IMG/VR virus record: IMGVR_UViG_3300028422_001985
Span: 1 to 24,442 of that record
Direction: 5' to 3' (one strand)
Length of the DNA: 24,442 nt
Origin: a virus
The first letter of the stretch is position 1; the number at the start of each line of letters is the position of its first letter. A model generated the notes under the pieces. It was given only the letters and a program-made list of their open reading frames with translations. It had not been told where the DNA came from and searched no databases. The translations under genes and the position numbers were made by a program. Positions 20,158-24,442 of the stretch are shown here, one piece after another.

Positions 20158-20749
20158 GGTAGTCCATCGCCCGGCTTCTTATGCCCTGAAGCTCAAGGGC
20201 GGCCTTGGCGAAACGATGCGGGAAGCATCCCTTTACCTACAGGGAAGCGCCAACCGGAAAATCAATCGCGGAATCGGGCCTGAAAACGCGCCGCTTACTC
20301 AGGCTGTCAAGCGTGGTTCAAAGACGCTCCGGGATTCCAACGATATGGCTTCGAGCATCGCGCCTCATAACGGATCCCTTTGGGCAGACGCGAGCACGAA
20401 CAAGAAACAGGCTCGGATCCTCCAGGAAGGGGGGACGATCAAGTCGAAGGGCAAAGGCTTATGGATCCCGGCAGGGTATAAAACCCGCCAGCTGATGCGC
20501 CAATTCAATGCGACCGGCCCCGGAGACCTTATCCAGAAGATGAAAGCTGCTGGATACGAAACCTTCTATACGCCGCTTTCGAAAGTGTTTTGCGCGCAAA
20601 ACGGCCGACGCGGGAAACCATTCGCGCTATTCATCGTGAAATCTTCCGTGCGGATACCAGCACGGCCTTTCCTCTATATAGACGCCACGGACGAAAAATA
20701 CCTCGTAAACCTTGTCCGTAAGGCCGTCATGAATAAATTGAAGGAGTAA
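20147..20749 (+). CDS. Mu gpG-like virion morphogenesis / tail completion protein
   Basis: This 200-aa basic protein resembles the Phage_tail_S/Mu gpG family: 'NRKINRGIGPENAPLTQAVKRGSKTLRDS' (in parts) near the N-terminus, a central 'ASTNKKQARILQEGG' and a C-terminal 'IPARPFLYID' motif, the family's most conserved part. It acts in tail completion or head-tail joining. It overlaps gp36 and is followed within two bases by the next gene. Confidence 0.85.
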   Translation: MGVKVVHRPASYALKLKGGLGETMREASLYLQGSANRKINRGIGPENAPLTQAVKRGSKTLRDSNDMASSIAPHNGSLWADASTNKKQARILQEGGTIKSKGKGLWIPAGYKTRQLMRQFNATGPGDLIQKMKAAGYETFYTPLSKVFCAQNGRRGKPFALFIVKSSVRIPARPFLYIDATDEKYLVNLVRKAVMNKLKE

Positions 20750-20751
20750 TC

Positions 20752-21204
20752 ATGCAACGAATTCTTGACGCTCTTGCCGCTGGAATTCTCGCGCTCGATA
20801 TCGAGCCGGTCTATATCCCGCAAACCGCGAAAACGACGAAGCCCCGGATGGAACTTTTATTCGCTGGCATTGAAGGAGCTGGCCAAGTCCGGGGAATAGC
20901 AAGCGCCCAAGGGTGGGAAAAGATCACCTTCCAGGCGCTTTTTCTGTCTGATGGAACGCACGACGCCTGGCTTATCAATACGATTCTGGCTTCACGAAAT
21001 CTTGTGCAATTCGAAACCAATCCCATGCCGATTACCGTCGATACGGATAAGAGGTGGGATCTGAAGGCCCACTGGAAACGGCTACAGCCCGGACGCTTCG
21101 AGTATCCTGATGAAGAGGCGGGCTCCATGCCCGTGTCTTATAACGAAACGTGGCAGGTGGAACTTTCCTATCCTGCCGAAATCGTCGGATGGTTTCCGGC
21201 GTAA
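20752..21204 (+). CDS. tail terminator-like protein (gp37 position)
   Basis: This 150-aa protein sits between gpG and the tail tube gene, where Mu-like phages encode the gp37/DUF1834 or tail-terminator protein. It is alpha/beta with a C-terminal 'NETWQVELSYPAEIVGWF'. AAGGAG, which overlaps the gpG end, precedes the ATG. Function is assigned by gene order and general character, not by a clear motif. Confidence 0.6.
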   Translation: MQRILDALAAGILALDIEPVYIPQTAKTTKPRMELLFAGIEGAGQVRGIASAQGWEKITFQALFLSDGTHDAWLINTILASRNLVQFETNPMPITVDTDKRWDLKAHWKRLQPGRFEYPDEEAGSMPVSYNETWQVELSYPAEIVGWFPA

Positions 21205-21213
21205 GGGGGAAAT

Positions 21214-21894
21214 ATGAGACCTGGCGGAAAAGACGGAACGCTTTACAGCATCGCGCGCGGGGCGGCAATCGTCGGCGGCGCTGCTACTACTATCCCGGCT
21301 GACGGGTGGTATCAGATCAAAACGAAGGCTTCGTCGGGAAGCGGATTCCCGGCGAAGGCGGGCGCGACCGGCCGCGATCTTGCCGTCGGTGACGTGTATT
21401 TCGCGAAGGCGGGACAGACAATCGTGGCCGGGGACTCGGTCGTTCCATTCGCCCTCGGCGTAATCAGCTTCGTGACCGACTCCTCGGACCAGGCGCAGGG
21501 CCAGTCCTTCGACGTAACCACGCAGGCCGATATCGCTTCCGGGGCGAGGAGCTATATTCCGAGCGCGTTCAAGGAACGGTCCGGCACAATCAACGGCTTC
21601 GTGGACGTTGACTCGCCCGAGCAAAAAACGCTCCTTAACGAGTACCGGAAGATCATCGAGGACGACGGAACGAACGTGACCGTAAACGACGCCAAGAGCG
21701 CCGACCTCGAATATATGCTTTCCAAGCGCGAGACCACCACCGTTGGCGAAACCGAACTCTGGGAATATCTCCCGGTAGTGAGCGAGTCCATCAATACCTC
21801 GAAGCCCCTCGACGGCGCGCAGCCTTTCAGCTTCAACTATAAGGTGGACGGACAGCGGAAGCCGTGCGCGTATTACCGCACCATAACGGCGTAA
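21214..21894 (+). CDS. major tail tube protein (siphovirus type)
   Basis: This 226-aa beta-rich protein ('GQSFDVTTQADIASGARSYIP', here in parts, and 'RSGTINGFVDVDSPEQKTLLNEY') has the character of non-contractile tail tube proteins. It is directly followed by a frameshifted chaperone pair and the tape measure. There is no sheath gene beside it, which marks a D3112/B3-like siphovirus tail rather than the contractile Mu tail. AGGGGG lies before the ATG. Confidence 0.78.
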   Translation: MRPGGKDGTLYSIARGAAIVGGAATTIPADGWYQIKTKASSGSGFPAKAGATGRDLAVGDVYFAKAGQTIVAGDSVVPFALGVISFVTDSSDQAQGQSFDVTTQADIASGARSYIPSAFKERSGTINGFVDVDSPEQKTLLNEYRKIIEDDGTNVTVNDAKSADLEYMLSKRETTTVGETELWEYLPVVSESINTSKPLDGAQPFSFNYKVDGQRKPCAYYRTITA

Positions 21895-21904
21895 GGGGTA
21901 TTTC

Positions 21905-22315
21905 ATGAAGCTTACCGCAAAGCCGAGATACTGGTTTACGCCCAACTGGAAGGGGAACGCTGACTTACCCGACGGGGAGCGCGTTGAGGTAGAAATCATT
22001 CGTCCTAAGGCCGAAGACCGGGCAAACCTGGTCTTTGCCGAGACGGTACAGGAAATCGGTACCGCCGCGGGCGGAAAGGACTCTTTTGTCCGTTCCGTTT
22101 CCATCAGGACGAAGTTCAATGTACGGGAAATTCTCAACAACAACGTCGGCGGGGTGAAGAACCTGTCCGTTGACCAGGACGGAACCGAGGTTAAGCTCGA
22201 AACCGGCGCTGCCATTTCGGTAAGTACTGCCTATGGCCTCTCCAGGCTCATTGACCTCATCTGCGCTGAGGTAACCTCCGACATTCTCACGGATACGGAA
22301 AAAAAAAGTTCCTGA
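21905..22315 (+). CDS. tail assembly chaperone, short form
   Basis: This 136-aa protein lies between tail tube and tape measure genes and ends at a 9-A run (TEKKSS, stop). Position, size and the slippery end match the G protein of the lambda G/GT system. The chaperone coats the tape measure while the tube polymerises. GGGG lies upstream of the ATG. Confidence 0.85.
   Translation: MKLTAKPRYWFTPNWKGNADLPDGERVEVEIIRPKAEDRANLVFAETVQEIGTAAGGKDSFVRSVSIRTKFNVREILNNNVGGVKNLSVDQDGTEVKLETGAAISVSTAYGLSRLIDLICAEVTSDILTDTEKKSS
22299..22307 (+). other. 9-A slippery tract, programmed -1 frameshift site
   Basis: The zero frame reads GAA AAA AAA AGT TCC TGA. A -1 slip on A-AAA-AAA (22300-22306) continues with AAG TTC CTG into the next open frame. 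The zero-frame stop follows six bases after the run. This is the expected site for the tail chaperone fusion. Confidence 0.85.
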
Positions 22316-22611
22316 TCGGCTTTAATCTCGTCTATTACGGGTGGGCCGGGGAGACCTGGAATCCGGTATACGACGAGAAAAAAGAAATGATCGGAGATCA
22401 TGTCCTCAGGCGATCGGAGTTCAGGGAATACCTGGACTCCGATTTTTTTACCGCTTTCCGGCTATGGACCAGGTGCGACCGTTACGGTCTTCCCCATGGG
22501 GCTTCCGGCTGGCTTGAGGAGCCGGGTGCAGTGATTGAGCTGGTAGAATTGTTTGACGGGGAACGCGACCGGCTCAATTTGAAGGAGAGAAAGCGCAATG
22601 CAAATCAGTGA
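22306..22611 (+). CDS. tail assembly chaperone -1 frameshift extension (T part of GT)
   Basis: This 101-codon frame runs from the slippery site to a TGA that overlaps the tape measure start. It encodes 'FLIGFNLVYYGWAGETWNPVYDEKK' (in parts) and ends with a charged helix 'ERDRLNLKERKRN'. An internal ATG exists at 22387, but no ribosome site precedes it, and the open frame continues upstream to the slip site. The fused product would be about 235 aa, a normal GT size, and recruits tube subunits to the tape measure. Confidence 0.8.
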   Translation, partial: KFLIGFNLVYYGWAGETWNPVYDEKKEMIGDHVLRRSEFREYLDSDFFTAFRLWTRCDRYGLPHGASGWLEEPGAVIELVELFDGERDRLNLKERKRNANQ

Positions 22612-24442
22612 CGAATTGAGGGTCATCGTTGAGGCGGAAGTCGAGAAGGCTATCGCCAACATGCGAAAGCTTGATGAATCGATCGGCAATACCGAGAAGC
22701 GGTCGAACTCCCTTTCCGACGCGATCGACGGTATCGCCGGTAAATCCATGATCCTTTCGGCGGCCGTCGGCGGGGCCGGGATCGCGGCAATCAAGTTCGC
22801 CGGGGATATCGAAAGTACGCAAGCAAGCCTTGAAGTTCTTCTCAAAGACGGTGACGCCGCTTCCAAGATGTTCAGGGATTGGCAAACCCTCGCCGCTGAA
22901 ACGCCGTTTTCTTCAACTGACATCGATTCGGCCGGAAAGAAACTTCTCGCGTTCAATATAGAAGCCGACAAGGTTACCGATACGCTCAGGCGTATTGGCG
23001 ACATTTCTGCTGGTGTCGGTTCAAGCATTTCAGACATTGCCGATATTTACGGCAAGGCTAGAGTTCAGGGTCGTCTTTTCGCGGAGGATATAAACCAGTT
23101 CCAGGGACGCGGTATTCCCGTGGTTCAGGCTCTTGCGGACGTGCTCGGTACGACCGAGGCCAACGTTAAAAAGATGGTTGAACAGGGCAAGGTTGGTTTT
23201 CCCGAACTTGAGAAGGCATTTGAAAATATGACAGGTCCCGGAGGTCAATTTGAAGGCATGATGGAAATGCTTTCCACGAAGACCCTCGGGAAATTCTCCA
23301 CGGCAATGGATAACGGCAGGATGGCCATCGCGTCATTCGGCGAGATCATGCTCCCGACGGCAAACGATGTGCTTGACGTTGCGACCGAGGTATTCCAGGG
23401 TTTTTCCGACCTTGACGACGGCACGAAACGGTTCATTATTACCATGGGGGGCGTGGTTGCCGTATCTGGTCCGACAATCCTCGCGATTAAGGGTATAAAT
23501 GTCGCCTTGGCGGCCATGGCCGCGAACCCCATGATTTTGGGTATAGCAGCGACCGTCGCGGGCATTGCGCTTATCGCCGCAGAGGTAAATAAACAGGCTC
23601 ACGCGTATGAGGACCTTACGAACAAAATTAAAAAACAAGACGCGGAGGCACAATCGCTCATCGAGAGCTATAGTAAGGGAAATGACGCGAAGACCCTGGA
23701 CAAGGAAACGACCGACAGGCTTATAAAGCTTTATCCAGAACTAACCGGACTTCTCAAATCGTACGGCGTAGAGGCAGGTGCGGCGGCGAAAGCCGTTGAC
23801 CTTCTCAACCAGAAAAAAATGGAAGAGGCGAATAATAAGGAACTTGAACGTCTTCGCGCTAAGGCTGAAGCGATTGAGGATTATAAGAAACAATATGCCG
23901 ACGCTCAAAAAGAGCTTGACGATTATTATTCACGCGTTGAGGCTGGTAGCCAAAAACCGCTTCAGGATGTTGAGGTTAACCGATATAAGGAAAATATCGA
24001 AGAAACGAAGCGGTACGTATCAGAGCTTCAAGGCACATATGATGAATACTTTACGACCTTGAGCGGAAACCTGAATGCGTTGGGATATAAGCTTACCGAA
24101 GATCTTCACGTGGTTAAGATTCCGGTTGAGGTAGATATATCGACTCCCGGTAGCGGAACTGGAGGTAACAACGATACCCTCAAGAAGCGCTGGCAACAGT
24201 GGTTCGAGGAAATCGCAAAAGTTGCCGAGAAAGAGTTCGGAACAAGCGGGAATAAAGCAGGAACCCTTTATATATCAGGTATCGAAACGGCTGCCGACCA
24301 GGCGAAGACAATTGCCGCAGCTCTTGGAGAAGACTTTGATATTTCCGGGGCGCTCAAGTCACAGCAGGACGAGATACGTAAAACGCTCACCAATCTCCTT
24401 TCAATCGATCCGAATGATATCGATTCCGCTTTTACTGTAGCC
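22598..24442 (+). CDS. tail tape measure protein (partial, runs off the window)
   Basis: At least 615 codons are open from ATG 22598 (GGAG ten bases upstream) to the window edge with no stop. Residues about 60-220 match the tape measure N-terminal domain: 'IESTQASLEVLL', 'ARVQGRLFAEDINQFQGRG' and 'EQGKVGFPELEKAFENMT'. Hydrophobic spans follow (about 285-335, 'VVAVSGPTILAIKG', 'GIAATVAGIALIAA'), then long coiled-coil sequence. It sets tail length and passes through the membrane during DNA entry. It overlaps the chaperone extension by 14 bases. Confidence 0.92.
   Translation, partial: MQISDELRVIVEAEVEKAIANMRKLDESIGNTEKRSNSLSDAIDGIAGKSMILSAAVGGAGIAAIKFAGDIESTQASLEVLLKDGDAASKMFRDWQTLAAETPFSSTDIDSAGKKLLAFNIEADKVTDTLRRIGDISAGVGSSISDIADIYGKARVQGRLFAEDINQFQGRGIPVVQALADVLGTTEANVKKMVEQGKVGFPELEKAFENMTGPGGQFEGMMEMLSTKTLGKFSTAMDNGRMAIASFGEIMLPTANDVLDVATEVFQGFSDLDDGTKRFIITMGGVVAVSGPTILAIKGINVALAAMAANPMILGIAATVAGIALIAAEVNKQAHAYEDLTNKIKKQDAEAQSLIESYSKGNDAKTLDKETTDRLIKLYPELTGLLKSYGVEAGAAAKAVDLLNQKKMEEANNKELERLRAKAEAIEDYKKQYADAQKELDDYYSRVEAGSQKPLQDVEVNRYKENIEETKRYVSELQGTYDEYFTTLSGNLNALGYKLTEDLHVVKIPVEVDISTPGSGTGGNNDTLKKRWQQWFEEIAKVAEKEFGTSGNKAGTLYISGIETAADQAKTIAAALGEDFDISGALKSQQDEIRKTLTNLLSIDPNDIDSAFTVA

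Noticed and set aside
21082-22215. 377-aa minus-strand frame antisense to the tail genes
   Set aside because: It crosses three well-supported tail genes, encodes low-complexity Arg/Ser-rich sequence and has no start signals.
1-24442. CRISPR arrays, tRNA or rRNA genes, insertion sequences
   Set aside because: No regularly spaced repeats, cloverleaf sequences, rRNA signatures or second transposase were seen by reading; the only transposase is the phage's own MuA.

Overview
The window is one continuous stretch of a Mu-like transposable prophage or phage genome. No chromosomal gene is recognisable, and neither phage end lies inside the window. The diagnostic genes are a MuA-type DDE transposase with its MuB ATPase partner, GemA/gp16, a DUF3164 protein, and a late block in Mu order: DUF3486 (gp27), terminase (gp28), DUF935 portal (gp29), MuF (gp30), I protease, decoration protein, major capsid protein, gp36 and gpG. 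The host should be a Gram-negative (diderm) bacterium, because the phage carries a predicted outer-membrane beta-barrel and spanin-like lysis proteins. I cannot name the genus. A spirochaete is only an impression.

Layout: bases 1-7088 hold the early/transposition operon, read leftward. In order of transcription it contains an HTH regulator (Ner/BcepMu gp16-like, TTG start), a zinc-ribbon protein, a small unknown, a DUF4406 protein, DUF3164, a 37-aa peptide, an unknown, MuA, MuB, a membrane protein, a DUF7694-like protein, a 32-aa four-cysteine peptide and GemA. Many starts and stops overlap (ATGA or TAATG), so translation is coupled. Bases 7088-7263 are the switch region, with a strong leftward promoter, nested dyads and a long hairpin. 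Bases 7264-9583 form a rightward lysogeny operon: an S24-type repressor, an outer-membrane barrel and a single-pass membrane protein, closed by a terminator. The last two genes are AT-rich and look like lysogenic-conversion cargo.

Bases 9658-24442 are the rightward late region. It opens with a lysis module: a C39-like peptidase, a holin, and two coiled-coil membrane proteins encoded in different frames of the same DNA from one ribosome-binding site. Packaging and head genes follow, then a siphovirus-type tail: tube, frameshifted chaperone pair and tape measure, with no sheath gene. The divergent early/late plan recalls BcepMu, while the tail recalls D3112/B3, so the phage looks mosaic.

The most interesting points are: (1) a 10-T tract near the portal 3' end where a -1 shift would fuse portal to MuF; (2) a MuF C-terminal HExxH metallopeptidase-like, toxin-like domain followed by a tiny overlapping gene that could be its immunity partner; (3) the almost completely overlapping spanin-like genes; (4) a repressor-linked outer-membrane and membrane cargo pair; (5) operator-like repeats both upstream of and inside the repressor gene; and (6) a nested scaffold start inside the protease gene.
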